Shown here piece after piece: positions 25,248-34,293 of a stretch of DNA of 44,944 bases. The stretch lies in the NCBI GenBank assembly GCA_009841055.1, contig VXMN01000139.1, forward strand, positions 1 to 44,944. Direction: 5' to 3'. The stretch's first letter is position 1, and each line of letters starts with the position of its first letter. Origin of the DNA: Acidobacteriota bacterium. Lineage in GTDB: Bacteria > Acidobacteriota > Terriglobia > Versatilivoradales > Versatilivoraceae. A program made the translations under genes and the position numbers. The notes under the pieces are model-generated. The model made no database searches. It was not told where the DNA came from and was given only the letters and a program-made list of their open reading frames with translations.

Positions 25248-25671
25248 TCGGCCCGCGTCAATGAATTTTTGCGAGCCCCATACCCGCGTTTAACCGGACT
25301 CCCAAGGCCAAGGTCCGAGGAACATTCAAAAAAATCCCATACCCCGGCAGTATCGTGGGTGAGGCGAGAGCTGCGAAGCTGCGGTTGGAGTGGGTAACCT
25401 GGCAAGACGCACCTTACAAGCCATCCTTATAGAGCTGCGAAGCTGCGGCTCAGGGTAGCCCCGGGTGTCAACCCGGGGTCGTTCCGGTTCCGCACCAACC
25501 CAGCCGCGAATGCGGCGAATAGGCAGCACCCGTCCCGTCACGCACAGCCTTTCCAGAACAGCAATCCCGGTAGCAACGGATTAGCTACTTCCCTCCGAAC
25601 CGCGCTGCCCCTTCCCCAACCCCTCCAAACACGCCGTTCTTCTCTACAATTCAACACCCCGTCCCCCAAAA
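25248..25671. repeat. Intergenic region with a third copy of the 210-bp repeat
   Basis: 25322-25532 is a stand-alone copy of the arm repeat found twice at 16815-17465. It contains GAGCTGCGAAGCTGCGG twice and two hairpins: CCCCGGG-tgtcaa-CCCGGGG and GCCGC-gaat-GCGGC. The remaining 140 bp towards the aminotransferase stop codon hold no recognised feature. The 71-residue ORF track frame here is part of the repeat. Confidence 0.65.
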
Positions 25672-26943
25672 TCACCCCTGACCCATCATGGGGCGCATTT
25701 CCCGAAGGGCCCCAATGCCCCGATCGATGTGGGCCATGGTGTTGTAAATGTGGGGGCACAGGCGCAAGCCCCCAGCGGTAGATCCGGCAATGCCGTTCCG
25801 GGTGTAGAGTCGGTCAAGTATTTCCCCGCGCTTTTCCGCCGGTACCTGGATGATACAGACCCCTCCGCTGAGTGTTGGGTCCTCCGGCGTGACCAGTCGG
25901 AAGCCCTCGGCCTTCAATCCCGCCTTGAGCGTCCCGGCAAGCTCGAAGATCCGGGCCTCGACTCGATCGAAGCCGATGCGGCGGTGGAAATCGACAGTGG
26001 TGGCGATCGCGGCCAGCCGAGCATCGTCCCTCTGGCCGAACGACTCGAACTTCCTGGCGCCCTTCACGTCCGGCTCCACGTCGCTCCCCCAGCCGGGAGA
26101 GACCAGGCTGGGCCAGATCTCCGCAATGCGGCTCCGCTTGACGTAGAGCAGCCCGACTTCCTTGGGGCCGCAAAACCACTTGTGGCTGCTGGCTGCAAAG
26201 GAGTCGCACTGAAGCTCCCGCAGGTTGAGGTTGAAGGCTCCCCAGGTCTGCGCGCCGTCGACATGCACGTGAATATTGCGCCGGTGAGCCAGTTCACAGA
26301 GTTCGCGGATCGGAAGCCGCACCCCGCTGACGTTGGAAACGTGAGTCAGGGCCAGGACTCTGGTTCGGGGTCCCAGAGCCGCCTCGAAGGGCGCCACCAG
26401 TTGATCGATGCGGGTGGGCTCGGTGGGGGTCTCGACCCGTCTGACGCTTGAGTGGAAGCGGGCGGCCCGCACCTGCCAGGCCACATTGTTGGTGGGGTGG
26501 TTCTGGCCCCACAACAGGACCTCGTCTCCCGCCTTGAGCGGAAGGCCGTTGTTGATGATGTTGTTGGCCTCGCTGGTGTTGCGAACCAGGGCCACCTCGT
26601 CGCTGTCCACCCCCAGTTGATCGGCGACCTGCGTGCGGGAGAGTTCCAGCATGGTCTTGAACTTCCGGCGATTGTTGAAGGAGCAGTCGACGTCAATGTC
26701 CTGGGTGAGTTCCACGACCGCTTCCGCGACCACCCGGGGAGCCGGGCACAGGTTGGCGGCGTTCATGGGGACCCGCGCTTCCTGAAAGGGGAACTGTCTC
26801 CGCACCATCTCCCAATAGGCCTCAGGGTTGGGAGCGGCTCCCAGCCTGGAGGACAGGGCGGAAAGGGAGGGAAGGCCGGCCGAAAGGAAGGCGGTTCCCT
26901 GGGCCAGCCTGCGCAGGACCGAGCGTCGGGACAAATCGGTCAT
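25672..26943 (-). CDS. Tat-exported class V aminotransferase-like PLP protein
   Basis: A 423-residue protein whose N-terminus MTDLSRRSVLRRLAQGTAFLSAG is a twin-arginine signal. The rest is a class V fold-type I PLP enzyme like cysteine desulphurases and isopenicillin-N epimerase-like proteins: RNTSEANN (phosphate site), HVSNVSG, HVDGAQTWG with the PLP-contacting D229, and SSHKWFCGPKEVG with the Schiff-base lysine K255. Export through Tat would fit a protein that folds with its cofactor in the cytoplasm. The desulphurase catalytic cysteine loop is not evident, so another reaction is likely. The start has only a modest GGGGTGA upstream. Confidence 0.86.
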   Translation of the reverse strand: MTDLSRRSVLRRLAQGTAFLSAGLPSLSALSSRLGAAPNPEAYWEMVRRQFPFQEARVPMNAANLCPAPRVVAEAVVELTQDIDVDCSFNNRRKFKTMLELSRTQVADQLGVDSDEVALVRNTSEANNIINNGLPLKAGDEVLLWGQNHPTNNVAWQVRAARFHSSVRRVETPTEPTRIDQLVAPFEAALGPRTRVLALTHVSNVSGVRLPIRELCELAHRRNIHVHVDGAQTWGAFNLNLRELQCDSFAASSHKWFCGPKEVGLLYVKRSRIAEIWPSLVSPGWGSDVEPDVKGARKFESFGQRDDARLAAIATTVDFHRRIGFDRVEARIFELAGTLKAGLKAEGFRLVTPEDPTLSGGVCIIQVPAEKRGEILDRLYTRNGIAGSTAGGLRLCPHIYNTMAHIDRGIGALREMRPMMGQG

Positions 26944-27042
26944 GATGGGTTCACCCCGTTTTAGCCCCCTGGCGGCGAACGGGACGGCTTTGGCGGATCA
27001 GCCGGTCAGCTTGTCCCGGAGGGCGTCCGCCATTCAGTCCGG

Positions 27043-27816
27043 TCAGAGCGTATTGATCATCACCCCGCCGTCGACCACCAGGGTTTCTCCGGTGATGTAG
27101 CTGCCGGCCTCGGTGGCCAGCAGCAGGGCCGGACCGATGAGCTCTTCGGACTCGCCCCAGCGCCCCAGCGCCGTTCGACGGGCGAAGACGGCCTTCTGGT
27201 CCTCGTTGAGCAGCGACGCCGGCAGATCGGTCCAGAAGGGACCGGGAGCGATGCAGTTGACGGTAACGTTGTAGGGACCCAGGTCCAGCGCGTTGGCCTT
27301 GGACAGACCGATCAGCCCGTGCTTGGTGGCGTTGTAGACGTTGCGGGTGGACTTGCCTCCCAGCCCCATGATGGAGGAAATGTGGATGACCCTCCCCCAA
27401 CGGCGTTCCTTCATCTGGGGGACCAGGGCGCGGGTCAGCACCATGCAGGAACTGAGGTTCAGTTCTACGATCCGGTCCCAGTCCTCGTCCCGGATCTCGT
27501 CGATGAGCGAGGGAGTATTGGACCCGGCATTGTTGACCAGGACATCCACACGGCCCATTGCATCCAGGGTGCGGCGGGCCAGGTCCTCGGCCTCCTCCCG
27601 CCGGGTCAGGTCCGCCACCAGCGACAGGCCCTTGCTGTCGGTTCCCTCCAGGATCTCCACCAGGGCCCTGTCCAGCTCGTCCTGGTGACGGCTGCTGATG
27701 ACCACGTCGGCGCCGGCCCGGGCGAATCCCCGCGCCATGGCCTTGCCCAGACCCTTGCTGCCCCCGGTCACCAGGGCCACCCGTCCCGAAAGGTCGAACA
27801 ACGACTGATTGCTCAT
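27043..27816 (-). CDS. SDR family oxidoreductase
   Basis: A 257-residue classical SDR starting at ATG 27816, where AAGGAA is just upstream; the longer ORF (27864) adds a basic leader without similarity. TGGSKGLG, NNAGSN, HISSIMG (Ser), YNATK (Tyr and Lys) and VVDGG are all present. It resembles gluconate 5-dehydrogenase-type and 3-oxoacyl-reductase-type SDRs, which cannot be separated by eye. It lies on the same strand as the exported class V aminotransferase, about 100 bp upstream of it. Confidence 0.88.
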   Translation of the reverse strand: MSNQSLFDLSGRVALVTGGSKGLGKAMARGFARAGADVVISSRHQDELDRALVEILEGTDSKGLSLVADLTRREEAEDLARRTLDAMGRVDVLVNNAGSNTPSLIDEIRDEDWDRIVELNLSSCMVLTRALVPQMKERRWGRVIHISSIMGLGGKSTRNVYNATKHGLIGLSKANALDLGPYNVTVNCIAPGPFWTDLPASLLNEDQKAVFARRTALGRWGESEELIGPALLLATEAGSYITGETLVVDGGVMINTL

Positions 27817-27936
27817 GTTTGGTTCCTTTCCGTTGCGTGGTCGGTTCGACTGCCGCGGCCGCACCGTTTACCGGCCGCATGGTATCACAGGCGCGCGGTT
27901 GCGCCGCCGCCGGGCCGTTGCCCCGGCGGGAAGGGA

Positions 27937-30900
27937 TCAGTCCGCCCGCAGGGCCGGCGCCACGGGCGAGCGGGTCACCGCCCGGACAGCGGCCAGCGAT
28001 GAGACGAGGCCGGCGGCCAGGACCGCCAGCAACAGCCATGCCAGGGCCGTCAGACTGAGGTGTCCTCCGGTGGATCGCCAGGCGGGAACGATGGCCACCG
28101 CGGCCGAGAAGACCCCGAACAGCAGGCCCCAACCGAGCAGAAGCAAGTTCTCCGAGATCACCAGCCGGGCCAGGTGGCCGGAGTGGTAGCCCACGGCCGT
28201 CATCAGCGCGAATTCCCTGCGTCGCTCCAATACGTTTCTCAGCAGCACGACGCCCAGGCCGAAGGTGCCCAGCAGGAGCCCCATGCCGCCCAGGGCCTGG
28301 AAGGTGGAGAGATAGGTGTTGTTCACCCGATGAAAGGCAGCCAGCCTCACGGCCGTGGGCACCACGTCGAATCCGTAGTCGGACAGCCGGTCTTCCAGCG
28401 TCGCCGTAACTTCCTCACCGGTTCCGGGGGGCGTATCCATCAGAAAGAAACGGAATCCCTCGATTCGCGGAAAGACTCTGAGGAAGTGCTTTTCCGACAT
28501 GATCAGCTCAGACTGGAACAGGCTGTCCTGCAGGGCTCCCACCAGGCGAAGGCGCAGGGGAGCCTCTCCCTGAGGGTTGAGCACCAGTTCCTCTCCCAGT
28601 TGGCGGTGGAGGACGTACTGCATCGAGTTGGCATCGGCGATGACGGGGATGGCGCCGCCGGGCAACTCCTGGTGCAGGAGCCGCCAGGGGTTGTCGAGCT
28701 CATGGGGGCTCGAAAGGCTGGCCTGAAACCGGAATCGGGACTGGGAGAGAAAGGAGTCGGGAGCGCCCAGGATTCTGGGGCTGGACGGTTGATAGAGATT
28801 GAGGCAACTGGCGTCGTCGCCCGGCCGCAGCCGGAAGGCGCTGAAGGCGAGGTCGGCCAGGGTGGGCGTGTCGTCCGAAGACAGGTTCAGCGCCTCCCGG
28901 CCCGAAGGGGAGTTGGGGTCGTCCTGGATGGGCAGCAGGGATTCCGCCACCAGGGAAAACCCTCCGGTTCCCGACTGGCGGTCGTGAGGGCTGGAACGAT
29001 CGGTGCGGCGAAAGGCTTCGACCGTGACGATGATGAAGGTGGCCGAGGCGATCAGGGCGATGCACAGCAGGCTGCGGCCCGGTCGGACGGTGGCGTTGCG
29101 GAATCCCAGCCGGGACACCGCCCAGCCACTCTGGGGCTGCAGGATCGGACGTCGCGTCCGTCGCAGCCATCCCGACTGCCAGGCGAGCAGGGCCAGCAGG
29201 CAGAGGGTGCCGGAGGCGAAGAAACCCAGCTCCTGGCTGAGTCCGCCGGCCAGGCTGGCCAACAGGAAAGCCACGGCTGCAGCGGCCAACAAGAGGGCGG
29301 ATCGGCTCCGGTCCGGGCTGCTCGGGCGGCCCCGGGGCCTCCACCGTGCCGCCATGCCGCCGCTCTTCCCGCTCTTCCTGCCGGATGCCGGTGAGGCAGC
29401 CGTCGCCCCCGCCTCCTCGTAGAGCCAGGAACCCGTCAGCAGGCTGCGCGGACTGATGGACACCATCCTCCTCAGACTCCAGGCGATGCAGATCAGGGCG
29501 GTCAGGATCCCTCCCAGCCCGCCGGCCAGCAAGGAAAGTCCCGAGACATGAAGCCTCAACTGGGTGGTGCCCACGGCATCCACCCACCAGGTGCGCAGTC
29601 CCAGCATGATCAGGGCGGTGTAGCCCAGAGCCCCCGCCAGGCCCAACAGAGTGCCCAGCCCCGCCAACAGGGCTCCCTCCCTGAGAAACAGGCGGCGGAT
29701 ACCGGCAGGATCGAACCCCAGGGCTCGAAGCAATCCGATCTCCTGGACGCGCTGCTCCACCCCCAGCTTGAAAAAGAGGCTGGTGAGCAGCAGAGCCGAA
29801 ACCACCAGGAAAAAGCTGAAGTAGACGAAATACTGCCCGAAGTCGGTGACTCCCCGCGAGGCCTGCTCGGCTTGAGTTCCGACCGCGCGCAGCGAGAATC
29901 CGAATTGGGCGGGACCGGCGGTGCGCTTGAGCTCCGATTCCAGGCGGGAGCGAAGGCCCTGGAGCGTCTCCGGTCCAGCGGCCGGGACCTCGGCGGAGGG
30001 GTAGACCCGGATCGAGGACAGGCGGCCATGACGGGACCGCCACAGTTCCTGGCCGACTTCGAGGGGGATGAAGGCCTTCGGGGTGGTGCGGTATTCCTCC
30101 CAGTAGTCTTCGTCCCGAGGACGAATGCGTCCCAGCTCCATGGGAAAGGGAGGATCCCAATCCACCAGGGTCCTGGATTCGGTGATGCCGGGGTAGGCGG
30201 GAGCCAGGTTCCTGTCGGCCAGCGAGCCTTCCATGGGGACCACCTCGCTCAGACGAAACCTGGCGGACCGGGTCAACAGCCGGCCCTGCTCGGCCCAGAG
30301 GTAGTATTCCATCTCCAGCAGATCGCCGGGGCGCGCCTGCAGGTCCCGCGCGGCCCACCGGTTCAGCGCAACCGGAGGCAGCTCGCCGCCGGGTGCTGTC
30401 GGCGGCAGGCCGAAGGATGGGAAGTCGAGTGCGGTCACCAGGGAATAGGGGATCTCGCGGCCGCCGGTCCGGATGGTGTTGGCCAGGTAGGTGAACAGGA
30501 AGCGGGTGCGAAGTCCCAGGGTTTCTGCAGCATTGCGAACCCGGACGGCCAGTCCCTCGCCGATGAGAGTACCCTCGGTTTCGACCGACAGGCACTCCTG
30601 CCGGTCCAGAACCCGGAGCTTCAGATCGGTGTCTTCCAGCGAATAGATGTCCTGGAGGATCCCCGCCAGTTGGTCCGGCCGCGCCGGGTCGGAGGCCGGC
30701 TGCCGGCCCGGCGCGGCTCGGCTGACCAGCAGGGCGTTGATTCGGTTCGGCACCTCCAGATCCCGCTGCAGGCGACGCAAGGGGACGAAAACGGCCCGTA
30801 CCGGACCCTGCCGGGGGCTCAGCGAGAACTCGCCCATGCGGGAAGGTTCCAGGATGCCGCTGACCGAAAGGCGCAGGGTTCGTCCCACCCGGTCGCGGCG

Positions 30901-31428
30901 GCCGTGCAGGGAGTCGCGGGGCACATTGGAGGGTTGCTCCAGCCGCAGCAGAACCGGGCTGCCGGCCTCGGCCCCCAGGTCTCTGGCGGCCTCCGGGCTG
31001 AGCAGGACCCGACGGCCCGACCGCGGGCCGGAACCGAAGTCCGGATCGGGCTCCACGCCCTGAAATCTCCAGAATCGTTCATCCACTCCGTATACCGAAA
31101 CCCCCGCGGCGCGCCGCCCTGTCTCGGGCTGGGTCAGCCAACCCTCCTGAACCAGGAGGGGGCACACGGCGCCGAACTGCCGGGAGAAATCCGGATGGGC
31201 GGCCATCTCCCCGGCCAGGGCCTCCCTGAAGAAAACGCTGGAGGTAATCACCCAGTGGGCGGCCCCCAGCCTCTGCAGGGCCAGCCGCCTCAGGCTTCCG
31301 CGCACGGAATCTCCAACCAGCAGCGAACCGGTCAGGACCGCCACGGCTACGGCCACGCCCACCACCACCGCCAGGTGGGTGCGCCGGTAGTGGGCCAGGC
31401 TGCGTCGCGTCAGGGGGATGGAAGCCAT
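27937..31428 (-). CDS. FtsX-like (MacB/LolCE-type) ABC transporter permease
   Basis: A 1163-residue permease with two FtsX-type modules. An N-terminal transmembrane helix (about 18-43) leads to a long extracytoplasmic region. The first module has YFVYFSFFLVVSALLLTSLFF followed by GLLRALGFDPAGIRRLF. A middle pair of helices lies around LLLAAAAVAFLLASL. A second large loop precedes the last module (STFQALGGMGLLLGTFGLGVVLLRNV, then REFALMTAVGYHSGHLARL). The EIGLLRALG / EFALMTAVG motifs are the usual contacts with the ATPase. Its partner ATPase lies upstream on the same strand (31754-32419). Such systems move or extract lipids, lipoproteins or peptides by mechanical action; the cargo is unknown. 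Confidence 0.88.
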   Translation of the reverse strand: MASIPLTRRSLAHYRRTHLAVVVGVAVAVAVLTGSLLVGDSVRGSLRRLALQRLGAAHWVITSSVFFREALAGEMAAHPDFSRQFGAVCPLLVQEGWLTQPETGRRAAGVSVYGVDERFWRFQGVEPDPDFGSGPRSGRRVLLSPEAARDLGAEAGSPVLLRLEQPSNVPRDSLHGRRDRVGRTLRLSVSGILEPSRMGEFSLSPRQGPVRAVFVPLRRLQRDLEVPNRINALLVSRAAPGRQPASDPARPDQLAGILQDIYSLEDTDLKLRVLDRQECLSVETEGTLIGEGLAVRVRNAAETLGLRTRFLFTYLANTIRTGGREIPYSLVTALDFPSFGLPPTAPGGELPPVALNRWAARDLQARPGDLLEMEYYLWAEQGRLLTRSARFRLSEVVPMEGSLADRNLAPAYPGITESRTLVDWDPPFPMELGRIRPRDEDYWEEYRTTPKAFIPLEVGQELWRSRHGRLSSIRVYPSAEVPAAGPETLQGLRSRLESELKRTAGPAQFGFSLRAVGTQAEQASRGVTDFGQYFVYFSFFLVVSALLLTSLFFKLGVEQRVQEIGLLRALGFDPAGIRRLFLREGALLAGLGTLLGLAGALGYTALIMLGLRTWWVDAVGTTQLRLHVSGLSLLAGGLGGILTALICIAWSLRRMVSISPRSLLTGSWLYEEAGATAASPASGRKSGKSGGMAARWRPRGRPSSPDRSRSALLLAAAAVAFLLASLAGGLSQELGFFASGTLCLLALLAWQSGWLRRTRRPILQPQSGWAVSRLGFRNATVRPGRSLLCIALIASATFIIVTVEAFRRTDRSSPHDRQSGTGGFSLVAESLLPIQDDPNSPSGREALNLSSDDTPTLADLAFSAFRLRPGDDASCLNLYQPSSPRILGAPDSFLSQSRFRFQASLSSPHELDNPWRLLHQELPGGAIPVIADANSMQYVLHRQLGEELVLNPQGEAPLRLRLVGALQDSLFQSELIMSEKHFLRVFPRIEGFRFFLMDTPPGTGEEVTATLEDRLSDYGFDVVPTAVRLAAFHRVNNTYLSTFQALGGMGLLLGTFGLGVVLLRNVLERRREFALMTAVGYHSGHLARLVISENLLLLGWGLLFGVFSAAVAIVPAWRSTGGHLSLTALAWLLLAVLAAGLVSSLAAVRAVTRSPVAPALRAD

Positions 31429-31753
31429 GCTGCGGATGTCTGGGGGCGATCAGATTAGTGGATAGTGGTTAGCCGGGACCCCGCCCTGCCGTACGGGTCA
31501 TTCGAGGAAAAACGCCCAATCGTCAACAAAGACGAACCACGAATGAACACGAATAGACACAAATACACTTGGACCTCCTTTAACCATAAGAGGAACCAAA
31601 ATGGCTCTGCAACCTTGTTGCCCTGGTATGATTTCGAGTCATTCGTAGATACCTCTTTCAATATCGGTTTGCCCACCCCCCAATTGACAATTCATCATTC
31701 CGTTAATTGGTGTTCATTTGTGTCCATTTGTGGTTCGTCGTTTTCCTGCGTGG
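31429..31753. repeat. Inverted-repeat element between ABC permease and ATPase genes (copy 1)
   Basis: The gap holds an element of about 275 bp (31475-31750). Its ends carry CCACGAATGAACACGAATAGACAC on the left and the complementary TGGTGTTCATTTGTGTCCATTTGTGGTTCG on the right. The same ends, outer sequence (CCCTGCCGT) and size occur at 35960-36255. No coding frame in it looks real. A short GATTAGTGGATAGTGGTTAG motif precedes it, like 34914-34945. Confidence 0.7.
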
Positions 31754-32419
31754 CTAAGCTCTGTGGAGCTGCCGGTCGGTCAACCGGTACTGCACCGGGA
31801 AGCGGGCGGCCAGGGTCGGGCTGTGGGTCACCACCAGCAGAATGGAGCCGTGCTGACGGTGTTGCTCCACCAGCAGGTCGGCCACCGAGGCCGACGAGCG
31901 GCTGTCCAGGTTGCCGGTCGGCTCGTCGCACAGCAGCAGCGAGGGGTTTCGAATCATGGCGCGAGCCATGGCGGCCCGCTGTTTCTCGCCTCCCGACAGC
32001 TCGGCGGGACGGTGGTCCATGCGATCCTTGAGGCCCACCTGGTCCAGCAGCTCCAGCGCCCGCTGCCGGTAGTCTTCGGCTGCATTCTCGATCAGGGTCG
32101 GGGCCAGCACGTTCTCCAGCACCGAACACTGGGGCAGCAGGCAGTGGTCCTGGAAGATGAAGCCGATGTGGCGGTTTCTGAACCTGGCCAGTTCCCGCTC
32201 CGCCAGTTGGAAGGGACGGCATCCCTCCAGCACCACCTCCCCGGTGGTCGGAGGCTCCAGCGTCCCGAGAATATAGAGCAGGGTGCTCTTGCCGCTGCCG
32301 GAGGGTCCCATGATGGCGGCGGCTTCGCCCCGATTCAGGGAGAACGAGACGTTCTCGAGCAGTTGGAGCGGGCCCCGCGGCGTCGGATAGTCCTTGGAGA
32401 GCCGGCTGACTTCGAGCAT
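31754..32419 (-). CDS. LolD-like ABC transporter ATP-binding protein
   Basis: A 221-residue ATPase of the LolD/MacB type. Walker A is GPSGSGKST, the Q-loop is in IFQDHCLLP, the signature is LSGGEKQR, Walker B is [12 protein letters not shown] and the switch is VVTHS. The GFIFQ and GNLD wording is typical of ATPases that pair with FtsX-type permeases. The long permease at 27937-31428 lies downstream on the same strand, separated by 325 bp that is mostly a repeat element. The element may lower or change expression of the permease relative to the ATPase. Confidence 0.92.
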   Translation of the reverse strand: MLEVSRLSKDYPTPRGPLQLLENVSFSLNRGEAAAIMGPSGSGKSTLLYILGTLEPPTTGEVVLEGCRPFQLAERELARFRNRHIGFIFQDHCLLPQCSVLENVLAPTLIENAAEDYRQRALELLDQVGLKDRMDHRPAELSGGEKQRAAMARAMIRNPSLLLCDEPTGNLDSRSSASVADLLVEQHRQHGSILLVVTHSPTLAARFPVQYRLTDRQLHRA

Positions 32420-32562
32420 GGGTCAGGTGGACAGGATAAGAAAGACGTAACGCTACGAAGCGGACAGCGGACCGGCTCGATGACCGAGTGCGCCTTTGTG
32501 GAGAACCTCAGTGCCCTTGGTGGAAATCTTCTCTCCCTTCCCGACCGTTGGCGGGTCCCTCT

Positions 32563-32665
32563 TGAGTATTCTCCAACCCCTTCGTGGCCCTTCGTGAATC
32601 TTCGTGTGTCTTCGTGGATAACTCTGTTTAAGCTTTTGCGGATAGCCCGCAGTTGTTTCAGGAAG
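32563..32665 (+). repeat. Copy of the CTTCGTGG dispersed repeat
   Basis: CTCCAACCCCTTCGTGGCCCTTCGTG, CTTCGTGTGTCTTCGTGGAT and AGTTGTTTCAGGAA are shared in order with 1328-1395 (inverted), 2480-2545 and 37716-37765. It overlaps the very end of the glycosyltransferase gene. Confidence 0.5.
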
Positions 32666-33998
32666 CTCGCTGCACGATGGCTCGATAGGCCTCCACCGCC
32701 GCTTCGGCCATGCGGGACAGGCTGTAGTGATCCTGCACTCCCTGCCGGCCGTTGTGGGCCAGGCGATCGGCCAGGCCCGGATCCCGATAGACGGCATGGA
32801 GCCCTTCGGCCAGGCCGTGTTCCTGGTCCGGATCGGTGAGCAGTCCCCCCGAAGTCTTCTCGATCATCTCGGTGAAGGCGCCGCGCCGGGGTTGGACCAC
32901 CGGAATGCCGCTGGCCATGGCTTCCAGGATGGGTATCCCCTTGTGCTCGTCGTGGGTGGCCGGCACCGAGAGCACGTCCAGGTTCTCCAGGAAACGCAAC
33001 TTGGCCGGGCGATCCAGGGAGCCATGATAGCAGAATTCTCCCTCCAGTCCCCACCGGCGGATCTGCTTGCGGATCTGCTGCAGATAGGCGCGGTGTTCCG
33101 GCCCCAGGTAACCCGCCACCTCCAGCCGGGTCGCACCGACGTCCTTTAGCTGCTTCAGCCGCCGGTAGGCCCGGCACAGCTCGTGCAAACCCTTCTCCGG
33201 AGCGATTCGCGACAGATAGCCGACACGAAAGGTGTCTGACCGCGGCGACCGCCGGTTTCCATAGTCCCCGGACCGGACTCCCAGCGGTATCAGGTGCATT
33301 CGGTCCGGTTCGATTCCCAGCAGCTCCTGCATGATGCCGGCGCAGTACCGGCTCACCGGGGCGAATCCGTCCACCCATCGGACCTGTCGCCGTATCGAAT
33401 CCAGGGCCTGGCCGCGGTAGGGCTCCGGTAGTCCCTTGAGAAACAGGTCTTCTCCCTGGAGGGTGCAGCACACCGGTCGCTGAAGCGCGGCCCGTAGCGG
33501 CTCGGCCAGTCCGATCAGCAGGGAGTTGGGCAGAACGATGACATCGGGCGGAGGCTGTTGCTGCAGCCAGGAGATCAGCTTGAGGAGTTCCTTTTTCTGA
33601 TGGCCTGACTCCCCCTGCAGCATGGAAAGGGTCAAGGCTCCCAGTTGACGGGGATCGGTCTTGACCCCCAGTCCCGAGAAGAACTTCAGCACCGGCCGGG
33701 AATCCCAGACCCTGTCGAGGAGCCAGGGAGTTTTCCGAAAGAGGGGGTGGAGTTGCTGGAGATAGACGCTCAGCCCACCGAAAAATACCCGGTCCTGGCT
33801 CACGTTGGGTTCGTCGGTCAGGGTGGGGGTATAGACGGGCAGGAGGGTAACGTCGTGCCCCAGCCGCGTCAATTCCGCGGCCAGGGAATTGTCTCTCAGG
33901 CAGCTGCCGCAATACATGCCGGCTGCACCTGCGGTGATCGAGAGGATCTTCACGAAATCAATGGGCCCGCTTTCGGGGAGTCGCCGCCCGATGAGCAT
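32658..33998 (-). CDS. Glycosyltransferase family 4 protein
   Basis: Up to 446 residues. ATG 33998 is the longest start, but family similarity begins at VKILSITAGAAGMYCGSCLRDN, so GTG 33953 is a fair alternative; neither has a clear ribosome site. The N-terminal half has the glycine-rich acceptor-side loop GAAGMYCGSCLRDNSLAAEL. The C-terminal half has the GT-B nucleotide-sugar site: GYLSRIAPEKGL, the HDEHKGIPILEAMASGIPVV motif with the EX7E-type glutamates, and a C-terminal helix typical of GT4. It probably builds a cell-surface polysaccharide or glycolipid. Donor and acceptor are unknown. It is upstream of the LolD-like gene on the same strand. Confidence 0.87.
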   Translation of the reverse strand: MLIGRRLPESGPIDFVKILSITAGAAGMYCGSCLRDNSLAAELTRLGHDVTLLPVYTPTLTDEPNVSQDRVFFGGLSVYLQQLHPLFRKTPWLLDRVWDSRPVLKFFSGLGVKTDPRQLGALTLSMLQGESGHQKKELLKLISWLQQQPPPDVIVLPNSLLIGLAEPLRAALQRPVCCTLQGEDLFLKGLPEPYRGQALDSIRRQVRWVDGFAPVSRYCAGIMQELLGIEPDRMHLIPLGVRSGDYGNRRSPRSDTFRVGYLSRIAPEKGLHELCRAYRRLKQLKDVGATRLEVAGYLGPEHRAYLQQIRKQIRRWGLEGEFCYHGSLDRPAKLRFLENLDVLSVPATHDEHKGIPILEAMASGIPVVQPRRGAFTEMIEKTSGGLLTDPDQEHGLAEGLHAVYRDPGLADRLAHNGRQGVQDHYSLSRMAEAAVEAYRAIVQRAS

Positions 33999-34293
33999 GG
34001 CTCGGTTGGGCTGTCCTCGCTGAAACCGAGGCGATTGTGGCTGTCGCCCGGACGGCTGTCAAGTTCAATACCGCAGGGGTGGCCGCCTTCCCGCCCGCAC
34101 ACTCACGTCGGAAGATCCGCTCCTTTCGGCAGTGCCGCTCACCCATTGAGCGGTGAGCGGTCCGGAGCAGGGAAAAGGGTTCCGCAATGGTGGCCGCTTG
34201 GGGTAGACTGAGCGCTTGCTCAAGCGGCCTTTCGGGCCCTCGCCAGGCCGGATGCCTTCGGCCTCCCGGCCGAATTTCAAGAGGTCGACCACG

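Noticed and set aside
29548-31458. 636-residue plus-strand ORF, and 444-residue ORF at 28060-29394
   Set aside because: Both are antisense to the FtsX-like permease and show no domain or membrane pattern.
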